64,000 nt of DNA from the NCBI RefSeq assembly GCF_009618275.1, contig NZ_WIAD01000014.1, positions 44,860 through 108,859 of the forward strand, read 5' to 3'. Below the pieces are notes generated by a model that saw only the letters and a program-made list of their open reading frames with translations, ran no database searches and was not told the DNA's origin. Positions 1 through 8,773 of the stretch are shown here, piece by piece. A program made the position numbers and the translations under genes. Within the stretch, counting starts at the first letter, position 1, and each line of letters starts with the position of its first letter. Source of the DNA: Roseimaritima sediminicola (GTDB lineage Bacteria > Planctomycetota > Planctomycetia > Pirellulales > Pirellulaceae).

Positions 1-22
1 CATCCGCGAGTAGCGATCCGCC

Positions 23-75
23 CAGTGGCATAGGCTTCCAGCCTGTGAACAGTAGCATAGGCTTCCAGCCTGTGG
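23..75. repeat. Dispersed short palindromic repeat, two copies
   Basis: Two copies of a unit of about 25 bp (23-47 and 50-75) contain the small dyad AGGCTTCCAGCCT. The same unit recurs at 34519-34541, and its first bases reappear at the right edge of the window (about 63988-64000). A related form lies at 62018-62040. All copies are between genes, so this is a genome-wide intergenic repeat family. Confidence 0.8.
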
Positions 76-82
76 TAAACCG

Positions 83-330
83 TACTCCTACTCCTACTCC
101 TACTCCTACTCCTACTCCTACTCCTACTCCTACTCCTACTCCTACTCGTGCTCGTACTCGTGCTCGTGCTCGTGCTCGTGCTCGAAATTCGGCGTTTCCC
201 AGTAACCATCCCGCTCAAAGCAGGTCGAGTACGAGCACCGCTGCGCTGAGTACGAGCACCGCTGCGCTGAGTACGAGTACCGCTGCGCTGAGTACGAGTA
301 CGAGTACGAGTACGAGTACGAGTACGAGGA
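83..330. repeat. Hexamer tandem repeats in opposed orientation
   Basis: Positions 83-146 are about ten copies of ACTCCT, drifting into TACTCG/TGCTCG units up to 184. Positions 222-330 hold three copies of a 21-bp unit built on GAGTACGAGCACC and then a run of GAGTAC hexamers. The TACTCG-type left arm and CGAGTA-type right arm are complementary, so the block could form a long imperfect hairpin. An open frame crosses it but encodes only Pro-Thr and Ser-Thr runs and is not credible as a gene. Confidence 0.85.
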
Positions 331-367
331 CTGCTGCCCCTGAGGACGAGAGCCGCCACCTTCTCGC

Positions 368-883
368 TCACGGCAGTTCGATATCCAGCCCGTGATTGAA
401 GCGGTTGGTAAAGTTGGCCAGGGCGACGGCGGCGGCCAGCGTGACCAATTGCGGCTCGTCGAGAAACGCTTTCAGTTGCTCGACCACCTGCGTGTCCACC
501 TGCGCGGTGCGCGTCAGTTGCTCGGTATAGCGCAGCACGGCCTTCTCTTGGTCGTCGAAAACGTCGCTGTCGGCAAAGTTGTCGATCGCCGCCAGCTGCT
601 CGTCGCTGATGCCGGCCTGCTTGGCCGCCTGTTGGTGGTAGTGCGAGCAGTAATCGCAGCGATTGATCTGCGAGGCTTTGAAATAGGCCAATTCGCGATA
701 TTTGGCTGGCAAGTCGTTCTGCAGGCCATCATTGATCTGGGTCAGACCGCCGAGAACATCGGGCTGGTGGGCAGCGGTCGAAAAGATGTTCAGCGACTGC
801 CCGAATTTCTTTTCGATCGCCTTGAGGATGGGTTGCGATTTTTCCGGGGCATCGTTTGTCTGCAGAGGGGCAACATGCGGCAT
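368..883 (-). CDS. Carboxymuconolactone decarboxylase / AhpD-like protein
   Basis: A 171-residue protein of the CMD/AhpD fold, whose members act as thiol-dependent peroxidase partners or decarboxylases. The signature redox motif is visible as C76-D-Y-C79 followed by SHYH, the CxxC plus histidine arrangement of AhpD-like peroxidase-related proteins. I chose the internal ATG at 883 because AAGGA lies about 9 bases upstream; an in-frame start 15 residues earlier has no such site. It ends beside the hexamer repeats and is divergent from the FHA regulator at 1101. It has no signal peptide, so it is probably a cytoplasmic detoxification enzyme. The substrate cannot be told from sequence. Confidence 0.85.
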   Translation of the reverse strand: MPHVAPLQTNDAPEKSQPILKAIEKKFGQSLNIFSTAAHQPDVLGGLTQINDGLQNDLPAKYRELAYFKASQINRCDYCSHYHQQAAKQAGISDEQLAAIDNFADSDVFDDQEKAVLRYTEQLTRTAQVDTQVVEQLKAFLDEPQLVTLAAAVALANFTNRFNHGLDIELP

Positions 884-1100
884 GAGGGTCGTTCCTTGAG
901 TTGCAGCGACAGAGATTACGGGACACACAGTCCATACTACAGGCCAATGGCCTTGGGATGGGCAGCGTCCGCCACCGAAACAATCGAGCTGCCGCTCCGG
1001 GGGGGAGCGGCCGATCGAGGCCTTCGATCAGCTATCCTCAGAATCTCGGCGATTCGCTAGGATAAACGGGTTCATTGGCTGAGTTTCATTGTGAGACGAG

Positions 1101-2933
1101 ATGGTAGCTTATTTGAAGGTTCGCAGCGGTCCCGAAGCCGGCAGGCAGTACCCGCTGGATCCGAGCCGCACCATGCACGTCGGACGCGGTAGCAATTGCG
1201 AAATCGTGCTATCGGATCCGATCGCTTCGCGCTTCCACGCGGTGGTCTATTTCGAGGACGACCGCTGGCAGGTCCGCGATACGCGCAGTCGCAACGGCAT
1301 GCTGGTCAACGGTCAGAAAACCGATCACGCCATGCTGCTGGATCAATCGGTCGTCCAGGTCGGTGGCACGGAACTGCAACTGCACGCCCCCGAAGACGAA
1401 TCCAGTGACGAGCAGGTGCTGTCGCAGACCGTCCAGTTGGATCGTCCGATGTCGGACCTGACGCTGGTGGGAGCCGACGTCCATACGGCCACCGCGGCGA
1501 TGCTGCGGACCGAGACCGGTCACCTGATGGACCTGTACCAGTTGAGCCTCAGCCTGCTGCAAAGCGCCGACCCCGAAGCGGTATCCAACCTGGCGGTCGA
1601 ACTGCTGCGCGATCGCACGGGTTCGGACGTGGTGGGATTCCTGTGGGACAGCGGCAATGGCCGGCTGACTCCGGAGCGTGTTTTCCCGCCCGGCGCTGTC
1701 GGCCGCGTACGGCTCAGCCGCAACCTCACGCAGCGCGTCGTCCAGGACGGCGAGGCGATCTGGATCAAAGAACGTCCCGAAGCGCTCGAAGGCTCCACCT
1801 CCAGCGATCAATGGTCCGATGCGATCTGTGTCCCCATGATGTCCCAGGACACGTCGATGGGCGTGCTGCACCTGTACCGTGAACAGAGTCGTTTTCAGAC
1901 GGCGGATTTCGAGTTCGCCGTGGCTTCGGGACGCCTGATCGCGGCCGCGTTGGCCAGCGTCCGCAAGACCCACGCCCTGCAGACCGAACACCGTCGTTTG
2001 GCCGATCGCAACGCCCACAGCGACGAACTGATCGGCAACAGCCGCCCGATGATCAAGCTGAAGGAGAAGATCACCCGCATCGGCCGTGCCAGCGGTTCGA
2101 TTTTGGTTCGCGGCGAGAGCGGCTCGGGCAAGGAACTGGTTGCACGGGCCCTACACCGGGCCAGTCCCCGCAGCGAACGCCCGCTGCTGAGCGTGAACTG
2201 CGCGGCGATCCCGCGGGACTTGATGGAGAGCCAATTGTTCGGCCATCGCAAAGGAGCCTTCACCGGCGCGGACGCCGATCACACCGGCTGGTTCGAGCAA
2301 GCGCACACCGGAACGCTGTTTCTTGACGAGATCGGCGAGCTGACCCTGGACGGCCAAGCCAAGCTGTTGCGGATTCTGGAAGGCCACCCGTTCCTGCCGG
2401 TCGGCGGGGTCAAGGAAGTGAACGTCGACGTCCGTGTGATCGCGGCCACCAACCGCGACTTGGCCGAGTTCGTACGGGAACGCAAGTTCCGCGAAGACCT
2501 GTACTACCGGCTGAGCGTGTTTGAGTTGATCGTGCCGCCACTGCGCGATCGGGGCGATGATATCGCGATGCTGCTGGACCACTTCCTGGAGCATTTTCGC
2601 CGCCAGCACGGTCGCCCCAATCTCCAGCTGGACAGCGTCGCCCGCGAGCATCTGCTGCAGTACCCCTGGCCGGGCAACGTCCGGCAGCTGCGCAACGTCA
2701 TCGACAGCGCGGTCGTCATGGCCGAAGATCCGATGATCGAGCTCGAGGACCTCGGGCTCCGCGACGCCGGCGTCAGCGCACTGGACACCCTGCGGATCGA
2801 CCTCTGGGAGAAACGGCTGATCCGCAAAGCCATCAAGCGGACGCAGGGCAGCATTCCCGAAGCGGCGAAGCTGCTGGGGATCAGCCGAGCGACGGCCTAT
2901 CGCAAGATTGCCGAATACGAAATCGACCGCTGA
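1101..2933 (+). CDS. Sigma54-dependent activator with FHA, GAF, AAA+ and Fis-type HTH domains
   Basis: A 610-residue transcriptional activator. Residues 1-95 are a forkhead-associated domain (VGRGSNCEI, SRFH and RNGMLVNG motifs) that should bind a phosphothreonine peptide. About 140-300 is a GAF-type sensory region. From about 310 the sigma54-interaction AAA+ domain follows, with Walker A GESGSGKE near 338, the sigma54-contacting GAFTGA loop near 384, and Walker B FLDEIGE. The C terminus (about 584-608, AAKLLGISRATAYRKIAEY) is a Fis-type helix-turn-helix. There is no receiver domain, so control is probably through FHA recognition of a Ser/Thr-kinase target or through GAF ligand binding. No -24/-12 promoter was identified nearby, so its target genes are unknown. 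Confidence 0.95.
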   Translation: MVAYLKVRSGPEAGRQYPLDPSRTMHVGRGSNCEIVLSDPIASRFHAVVYFEDDRWQVRDTRSRNGMLVNGQKTDHAMLLDQSVVQVGGTELQLHAPEDESSDEQVLSQTVQLDRPMSDLTLVGADVHTATAAMLRTETGHLMDLYQLSLSLLQSADPEAVSNLAVELLRDRTGSDVVGFLWDSGNGRLTPERVFPPGAVGRVRLSRNLTQRVVQDGEAIWIKERPEALEGSTSSDQWSDAICVPMMSQDTSMGVLHLYREQSRFQTADFEFAVASGRLIAAALASVRKTHALQTEHRRLADRNAHSDELIGNSRPMIKLKEKITRIGRASGSILVRGESGSGKELVARALHRASPRSERPLLSVNCAAIPRDLMESQLFGHRKGAFTGADADHTGWFEQAHTGTLFLDEIGELTLDGQAKLLRILEGHPFLPVGGVKEVNVDVRVIAATNRDLAEFVRERKFREDLYYRLSVFELIVPPLRDRGDDIAMLLDHFLEHFRRQHGRPNLQLDSVAREHLLQYPWPGNVRQLRNVIDSAVVMAEDPMIELEDLGLRDAGVSALDTLRIDLWEKRLIRKAIKRTQGSIPEAAKLLGISRATAYRKIAEYEIDR

Positions 2934-2937
2934 CCGC

Positions 2938-3065
2938 CCCCCGTAACCGAAGGCGCCAGACAGTGTCGCCTTTCGCTCCGCCGAAAGTAGCCCTCCGTAG
3001 CCGAAGGCGGTAGACAGTGTCGCCTTTCGCTCCGCCGAAAGTAGCCTCCGTAGCCGAAGGCGGTG
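2938..3065. repeat. Direct repeats of a 60-bp palindromic unit
   Basis: Two and a half copies of a unit reading CGTAGCCGAAGGCGG, then AGACAGTGTCGCC, then TTTCGCTCCGCCGAAAG. Each copy contains local dyads. Shorter relatives occur at 50095-50145. No coding potential is evident. Confidence 0.8.
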
Positions 3066-3088
3066 GACTTTGGACGAGAGAGACTTCG

Positions 3089-4080
3089 CCCCAAGGGGGC
3101 AACCCTATGTCAGCCCAGGGCAACGCCCTGGGTAATCCCGCACAACACCGATCTCCAGCCCCAAGGGGGCGGCCCTAACACCAGACCGCCGGCACACCGC
3201 ACCAAACACCCCCAAACATTCACCACGAAAACGTCCAAACAACCCCGGCCCTGACCCCACACGCAACTAGGGCCGCCCCCTTGGGGCTTGCGGTGAACGA
3301 CATACCAAAACCCAGGGCGTTGCCCTGGGCTGACGTACGGCCGGCCCGTTGGGCCTGGATACCGCGACCGTCGGCGACGCCGAAACCGTTGGGCCGCGTG
3401 GCCGTTGGCGACGCCGGGACCGTTGGGCGTCGTCGCCGCGTTGTACGCGGTGTGCACCCTCGTCCAACACCAAATTCACCACACGTCAACACATCGACGC
3501 GTACCGCGCCGACCGGTCCGCCCCAAGGGGGCAACCTTATGTCAGTCCAGGGCAACGCCCTGGGTAATCCGGCACAACATTGATCTCCAGCCCCAGGGGG
3601 GAGGTCCTAGCATCAGACCGCCGGCACACCGCACCACCCCCCCCAAACATTCACCACGAAAACGTCCAAACAACCCCGGCCCTGACCCCACACGCAACTA
3701 GGGCCGCCCCCTTGGGGCTTGCGATGAACGACATACCAACCTCCAGGGCGTTGCCCTGGGCTGACGTACGGCCGGCCCGTTGGGCCTGGATACCGCGACC
3801 GTCGGCGATGCCGCGACCGTCGGCGATGCCGCGACCGTCGGCGACGCCATGACCGTCGGCGACGCCATGACCGTCGGCGACGCCGGGACCGTTGGGCGTC
3901 GTGGCCGTTGGGCGTCGTCGCCGCGTTGTACGCGGTGTGCATCCTCGTCCAACACCAAATTCACCACGCGTCAACACATCGGCGCGTACCGCGACGACTG
4001 GTCCGCCCCAAGGGGGTAACCCTATGTCAGCCCAGGGCGTTGCCCTGAGCTGACTTAGGACCGGCCGCTTGAACCTGCTA
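3089..4080. repeat. Nested-palindrome repeat block, about 2.3 copies
   Basis: CCCCAAGGGGG starts at 3089, 3521 and 4006 mark unit spacings of 432 and 485 bp. In the first unit an outer inverted repeat of 28 bp (3106-3133 against 3310-3337, one mismatch) encloses a 20-bp inner inverted repeat built on GCCCCAAGGGGGCGGCCC. The second unit is longer because an 18-bp tandem motif (ACCGTCGGCGACGCCATG-like) is expanded at about 3794-3893. Overlapping frames on both strands reflect GC-rich repeats and look non-coding. A related block lies at 54.3-55.6 kb. Confidence 0.85.
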
Positions 4081-4187
4081 CCCCCCAGGCGTCGCCTGAG
4101 TTTTCGCAACAGCAACCGGCGCGTCCGCTGATCTCGACTCTCAGCGTTCCAAGCGCTGGCGAATTCAGCTACGCCCCATCGCAACCA

Positions 4188-5141
4188 CTAACCCTCATCC
4201 GGCGGCGTCGTGGGCAGGTTCAGCTGCAGCCGTCCCTGCCCGCCGACCTGCTGGTTGCTGGGCACGACCACACCACAGCTGACCACGAACTGGATTGCCT
4301 GGTCGATCGTCAGGTCCAGATCGACCGCCTCGCTTTTTCGCACCGTGATCGTGAACCCGGTCATCGGCATCGGCGAGGTGGGCATCAACACGCTCAGGAC
4401 CGGTTCGTTGGCCGCGGCCGTGATGTCGGCCATGGAATTACCGGTCACGAAGCCGACCGACCACATGCCCTTGCGCGGATACTCCACCGCCACCACTCGG
4501 TTGAATTCGATGTCTCGATCGCTGAACACAAAATCGGTGACCTGTTTGACCGATCCGTAGACGTTGCTGATCACCGGCAGGCGACTAATAAAGCCGTCGA
4601 ACATATTCACCAGCCAGCGGCCGATGCCGTGGGTGAATAGCCGCCCGAGGAAGTACAGCACGACCAGGAAGACGATCAGAAAGATCGGCACCACCATGTA
4701 CCGCGGCAGGTAACGCAATTCGACGTAGCGGTGCCAGTAGGCGTTGGCGGTCGCCGGCGCCGGCTGGTAGGGCCCCAATCGTTCGAGATTGCTGTTCACA
4801 TACTGAACGACCTCCGAGGGCAAGAAACGCTTGCCGGTCGGATCCGGAATGTACTTTTGGCCGTCGGCATAAAACCCGGCCGACAGATCCCCGGGCTGGA
4901 CCGGCTCGTAGCCCTCGGGCGGCACGGTCAGCGACTCGCTCATCGCCAGCACCACCGCGTAACGGATCCCGGCCTCCATGGGCCGCAGGATGTAGCTTTC
5001 GATCGCGTTCCAAGCCCAGATGAACAGCACCAATGTCAGCAACGGGGGCATGACGACACCCAAACCGCGCAGGATGGCACGCCGAACAGGGCTCGCGTCC
5101 GGCTTGGGCTCGGGCGGCGTGGCGCTATGCACTGGAGTCAT
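4188..5141 (-). CDS. DUF502 family integral membrane protein
   Basis: A 317-residue protein matching the DUF502 family, which has no established biochemical role. A first membrane segment lies around residues 27-50 (RGLGVVMPPLLTLVLFIWAW) and a second around 150-172 (VPIFLIVFLVVLYFLGRLF). Between them is an extracytoplasmic insert of about 100 residues, longer than in many family members. The C-terminal half carries family motifs such as NVYGSVKQV, FVTGNSM and VLMPTSPMP. It lies 19 bases downstream of comF on the same strand and may share its transcript. Identification rests on the conserved C-terminal half. Confidence 0.85.
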   Translation of the reverse strand: MTPVHSATPPEPKPDASPVRRAILRGLGVVMPPLLTLVLFIWAWNAIESYILRPMEAGIRYAVVLAMSESLTVPPEGYEPVQPGDLSAGFYADGQKYIPDPTGKRFLPSEVVQYVNSNLERLGPYQPAPATANAYWHRYVELRYLPRYMVVPIFLIVFLVVLYFLGRLFTHGIGRWLVNMFDGFISRLPVISNVYGSVKQVTDFVFSDRDIEFNRVVAVEYPRKGMWSVGFVTGNSMADITAAANEPVLSVLMPTSPMPMTGFTITVRKSEAVDLDLTIDQAIQFVVSCGVVVPSNQQVGGQGRLQLNLPTTPPDEG

Positions 5142-5160
5142 CGCTTTTGGATCATTCTGG

Positions 5161-6030
5161 TTATGCGGGGGAGCGGGAGCCGGTTGCTCGGGCGAGCACG
5201 ACCATGGTCACTTCGGTGGCGCCGGCTTGTCGCAAGGCGCCGGCCGCGGCATTGGCCGTGGCCCCGGTCGTCAGGACATCGTCTACCAACAATACGTGTT
5301 TGCCCCGGGGTGAAAAGCCCGTCAACGAGAAAACATAGCCCGTATTTACCGCAAAGGAACCATCCACGTTCTCGCGTCGCTGTGCGGGGCTGAGCATGCC
5401 CTGCTTGCGGGTGTGCCGGATGCGGCGAAGCAGGGGGCGAGTGGCGACCGCTAGCGACCGGCCCAGGGTTTCGGCGATCACCTGAGAAGGCGTGCCGCGA
5501 CGCTTCAGCCGGCGCCGCCAATGCGAGGGGACGGGGCAGACACAGTCGATCCCCAACTGCCCGAGAGCGGCCCCGTGATGCTGGGCCAACAGGGCGGCCA
5601 GCGTCTTGGCAACGACCCGACGCGACGGCTGCTTGGCAAGAATCACCGCCTCTTTCAAGACGCCTCGATAAGCCCCGAGAGCAAAGGTTCTGGCGAACCG
5701 CAGCGGCTGTTTGCGGCAGTGTACGCATCGAGGCTGCGAGCCGTCATCGGCCTGCATGCCGTTGCTGACCACCGGCAGCGGCATCGCACAGCGAGGACAA
5801 GTGCGAGCCGGCTGGCAAGCCGCCAGACGCGTGCGACAGCGAGAACACAACGCTCGAGCCGGCGGAGGCGTTTCCGCTCCGCAAAACACACAGGACATGG
5901 GCAGGATCGCCGCAAGCGTCCAGTGCCCAACCCGCTGCAGCCGGCAGGCAGCCTGCCGCAACCGGTCCCGCTGCTGCAGCCAGTGCTGCTGCTGCCACCA
6001 GTGCTGCGCCGCGTCCCCACCGCGAGGCAT
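5161..6030 (-). CDS. comF: ComF family phosphoribosyltransferase-like protein
   Basis: A 289-residue ComF-type protein; ComF proteins have a PRTase fold and are linked to DNA uptake in competent bacteria. Eight cysteines in CxxC pairs (47/50, 62/65, 78/81, 102/105) form the expected N-terminal zinc-binding part. The PRPP-binding loop LLVDDVLTTGAT is at 247-258 and is intact. The start ATG overlaps the stop of the upstream 64-residue gene in a TAATG arrangement, which implies translational coupling. Residues 1-40 are Gln- and Arg-rich and unusual for the family. No other competence genes are in the window, so the role here is unproven. Confidence 0.9.
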   Translation of the reverse strand: MPRGGDAAQHWWQQQHWLQQRDRLRQAACRLQRVGHWTLAAILPMSCVFCGAETPPPARALCSRCRTRLAACQPARTCPRCAMPLPVVSNGMQADDGSQPRCVHCRKQPLRFARTFALGAYRGVLKEAVILAKQPSRRVVAKTLAALLAQHHGAALGQLGIDCVCPVPSHWRRRLKRRGTPSQVIAETLGRSLAVATRPLLRRIRHTRKQGMLSPAQRRENVDGSFAVNTGYVFSLTGFSPRGKHVLLVDDVLTTGATANAAAGALRQAGATEVTMVVLARATGSRSPA

Positions 6031-6224
6031 TAGCGCCGCAGGCTTTTCTTCAATGAGCGTTGCGTAATAAAGCGAGCCTGTTTCTTTTCCAATACCGCCA
6101 ACTGGCCATCAAACCAAGCGTCCAGATGCTGGATCGACTCAGGCAAACGACGAGTCAGTTCTTCCCAGTGCTGGCCATCGGGCCGAGGCACCGCAGGGGT
6201 CCGATTATCAGATGATGTAGTCAT
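6030..6224 (-). CDS. Small hypothetical protein upstream of comF
   Basis: A 64-residue protein starting MTTSSDNRTPAVPRP. The open frame extends further upstream to 6524, but I chose the ATG at 6224 because GGAG lies about 9 bases before it and the longer N-terminal part looks non-coding. The middle (HWEELTRRLPESIQHLDAWFDG) is a predicted amphipathic helix and the end (RSLKKSLRR) is basic. Its stop codon shares one base with the comF start, so the two are almost certainly co-translated. I recognise no family. Confidence 0.6.
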   Translation of the reverse strand: MTTSSDNRTPAVPRPDGQHWEELTRRLPESIQHLDAWFDGQLAVLEKKQARFITQRSLKKSLRR

Positions 6225-6785
6225 GGGAGAGACTCCGCTAGCACTCCATTGCAGGTTGATAAACAAAAGCCGATTGCGGCCAGATTTGGTCTTCACACCC
6301 CGAAGACCCATTTCGCTTGATTCAGGTTCAATGCAATCGGTGCGCCGCACCGCGACGACACGTCCGGAAAAAGCTCCTAAGTCGCTTGCAGGAAAAGGGT
6401 TAGAAATAAAACACGCTTTTTTTGCTTTGACGACAAGCGATGCGTGAACGCGACAGCGTTGTCTCATTCTGCCATCACTGACTGCCAAAGTGCCGCCGGA
6501 AATGGCCGTTTGCATGGATAGCACGCCGTTAACGCGCCTCTAGCGCCCGGTCATTCCCCCTTAATTGTACTTCGGCAAACGAGCTTGCCTACCTGGAGCA
6601 GCAACAAAATCTTTGGCACTTTCCACATGTGGGGGGCTGCGATCACCGTACCGGGTTGTCGGTACCTGCCGTCGGTGCTGGGCTGTCGCCGATCTCGCCA
6701 GAGAATGGATGAAAGCGGCGAAAAAGCCCAAACAACTGGCGACTTCAGCGACGGCCAGACCCTGAAATCTGATGCTGACGCAGCC
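6225..6785. other. Gene-free stretch, 561 bp
   Basis: This stretch is more AT-rich on its left side than the flanking genes, including a run of seven T at about 6418-6425. Several short frames exist on both strands, but none has a convincing start, codon pattern or family match. It should contain the promoter for the minus-strand hypothetical/comF/DUF502 set. I could not single out convincing -35/-10 boxes. Confidence 0.5.
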
Positions 6786-6896
6786 CTAGCTTCCGAAGAC
6801 CATTTTGTAGGCAAGGTAGATGGCAACTGCGGCCAGGATCAGCAGGAACGTCTGCCGTTCCTGGCGTCGCATTTGTCGTCGGCGCGATTCGTCCAT
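6786..6896 (-). CDS. 36-residue single-span membrane microprotein
   Basis: The frame begins MDESRRRQMRRQERQ, a strongly basic head, followed by one hydrophobic segment (TFLLILAAVAIYLAYKMVF) and the end GS. This is a textbook single-pass topology with a cytoplasmic N terminus. It starts 15 bases after the stop of the large coiled-coil membrane protein on the same strand, with GAGG about 13 bases before the ATG. Being short, it would be missed by ordinary gene callers. It may be an accessory subunit of its neighbour; no family is recognised. Confidence 0.6.
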   Translation of the reverse strand: MDESRRRQMRRQERQTFLLILAAVAIYLAYKMVFGS

Positions 6897-6911
6897 GGTG
6901 CGGGAACTGCC

Positions 6912-8573
6912 TCAGCTGCCTTCGCGCAGCAGATCCAGATACTGCTGGGCGTGTTCTCGTTCGGTCCGCGGCAGCGAAGCGTTTTCCACCGGATCGCTTT
7001 CTTCGGACAAGGCTCCGCGAACGGTCTCTTGCAGCTCCTCGCGTGAGACTCCCTTCTTGTTGCGGCCCCCGGCCACGCCGGCGATGATGGCTCGGCCCTT
7101 CTGGGCCTGGCCGCGAACCTGAGATTCGTAGGTGTTGGTGTCGTCTTCGGCTTCGGGGCGTTCGCCCTGTCCGGCACCGCGGCCCAGGCCGTTACCGGGT
7201 TGCTCGCCGAACTGGTTCCCCATGCCGCCACCTTGGCAACTGGGACAGCCGCCGCCCTGACACTGCTGGCACCGCATCTGGTCCTTGGCCTGCCCCAGTT
7301 CTTCCATGGCCGCGTCCAATTCTTCCAGCTCTTCGAGTTCCTGCTGCATCTCGCCCAGCTCATCAGCCAGGCTTTCCATGGCTTCGGCGGCGGATTGCGA
7401 GTCGCCGTTCTGCATCGCGTCGGCCGCCTGTCCCATGCTTTCGGCCATCTGCTTCATGCGATCCATCTGCTCCTGCTTGGCCTGCATCTGGTTCAGTTTC
7501 TTCTGCAGCTCGTCGGCGTCGCCATTGCGTCCTTCGCGTTTGGCCTTTTCGATTTGCCGCTGCAGCTCCTGCTTGGCCTGCTCGTGTTTGCGGACCATGT
7601 CTTCCATTTTTTCCTTCATCTGCTGGACCTGTTCGCCCAGCTGTTTCTTTTCCGCTTCGCTCAGCTCACCGCGCCGCATTTTTTCGGCCAGCTCGTTGAT
7701 CGCTTTCTGGGCAGTCGAAAAATCGCCTTTTTCCAGCGATTTAGCGACTTTCTCGGCCGGTCCTTTGCGCATGTCGCCGCTCAGGTCCGAGAGGCTCTTG
7801 CGCATCTGGTCGGGCGACCCCAAGCGTTCGCGGCGTTCTTCCAGCGACTTCTTCAGGTCGTTCAGGGCGATCATGGCGTCTTTGCGATCGACGTTTTCCT
7901 TCTTGATCACGTCGTCGACTTTGCGTTCCAGTTTATTGAACAGGTCTTCGGCATCAGCCAAGCCCTTTTCCTTGGCTTGATCGCGGGCGTTCTGGATCTT
8001 GCGTTTGAGGATCTTAGCCGAGCGTTTCACCTGTTCGGCTTCCTGTTTGGCCGCCAGAGCGGCGCTGGCGTCGACTTCGTTTTCCCGCGTGGCGTTGGGA
8101 ATGAACACCAGGATGGCCAGCATGGCCACGGGGATCAGCGGCAACAGGCCCAGACGAGCGGGCTGCAGACGAAACCGCTGGCCGATTTCCAACTGGGCCG
8201 CTCGCCGCTGGGCATCGGCGATCAACGCCTGACCGGCTTTGCTGTCGCGGTCGCCGGCGGTCAACGAAAGCGAACTGCTGAGCCGTTCGCGAAGCTGAAA
8301 TCGACGATCCACCTCGGTGGCAGCTTCGGTCAACGAAGGCCCCCGCCACCAGGTCCAAACCGCCGCGGCCAACACCCCGGCCGCCACCGCCGCGGCCGTC
8401 CAGCCCCAGTACCAGTGGACCGAATCGATCGACAAGGCCCAGATCTTGGGAACAGCAAAGGCCAGCATGGCCACCATCAGCGAGACGAACAGCGACCACG
8501 AAACCACTCGGCCGAAGTGCTGCAGCAATAACCGGCGTCGCGCTCGAGATACCTGAGTTTCGATTTGGTTCAT
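6912..8573 (-). CDS. Membrane-anchored long coiled-coil protein with CxxC knuckle
   Basis: A 553-residue protein from the ATG at 8573 (MNQIETQVSRARRRLL), which has AGGAG just upstream; a GTG 13 codons earlier lacks a site. Membrane segments lie near residues 26-46, 54-76 and 146-165. From about 170 to 400 the chain is almost wholly charged helix rich in E, K, Q and M, a predicted coiled coil. Then CQQCQGGGCPSCQGGG, a DnaJ-like cysteine-glycine knuckle, and a Gly-rich linker precede a short C-terminal domain. It resembles uncharacterised planctomycete proteins annotated near DUF4175, but I cannot assign it firmly. A scaffold or envelope role is an inference from the architecture. Confidence 0.8.
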   Translation of the reverse strand: MNQIETQVSRARRRLLLQHFGRVVSWSLFVSLMVAMLAFAVPKIWALSIDSVHWYWGWTAAAVAAGVLAAAVWTWWRGPSLTEAATEVDRRFQLRERLSSSLSLTAGDRDSKAGQALIADAQRRAAQLEIGQRFRLQPARLGLLPLIPVAMLAILVFIPNATRENEVDASAALAAKQEAEQVKRSAKILKRKIQNARDQAKEKGLADAEDLFNKLERKVDDVIKKENVDRKDAMIALNDLKKSLEERRERLGSPDQMRKSLSDLSGDMRKGPAEKVAKSLEKGDFSTAQKAINELAEKMRRGELSEAEKKQLGEQVQQMKEKMEDMVRKHEQAKQELQRQIEKAKREGRNGDADELQKKLNQMQAKQEQMDRMKQMAESMGQAADAMQNGDSQSAAEAMESLADELGEMQQELEELEELDAAMEELGQAKDQMRCQQCQGGGCPSCQGGGMGNQFGEQPGNGLGRGAGQGERPEAEDDTNTYESQVRGQAQKGRAIIAGVAGGRNKKGVSREELQETVRGALSEESDPVENASLPRTEREHAQQYLDLLREGS

Positions 8574-8773
8574 GCTCCTGCCGCTCGCAAAAGAAAGGGA
8601 TCGGAAAATCACCCCGGCGCGGTTAATTCCGGCCGCCCAGCCCTGTTAGTATAAAGGCCTGAGTAGGGCTCGGGGGGGTAGGAAAACGCCGCCCGCGTTG
8701 GTTTTTGCTGGTTTTTACGACACTCGCCACCTTCCAAACGGCTCTTTCAGAAAGCGGACACGTGCAAAACTCA

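Noticed and set aside
45..395. Open frame of 116 codons with Pro-Thr and Ser-Thr runs
   Set aside because: It is only the translation of hexamer repeats and has no start site or family; length follows from the repeat.
3110..4184. Several overlapping Arg/Gly/Pro-rich frames
   Set aside because: They are produced by GC-rich palindromic repeats, appear on both strands and resemble no protein.
6551..6826. 91-codon minus-strand frame and 153-codon plus-strand frame near 6.6-7.0 kb
   Set aside because: They overlap the microprotein and the coiled-coil gene in other frames and have no recognisable protein features.
7200..8531. 443-codon frame antisense to the coiled-coil gene
   Set aside because: It is the GC-rich mirror of a gene with clear protein features; its own product is a His/Leu/Phe-rich string without motifs.
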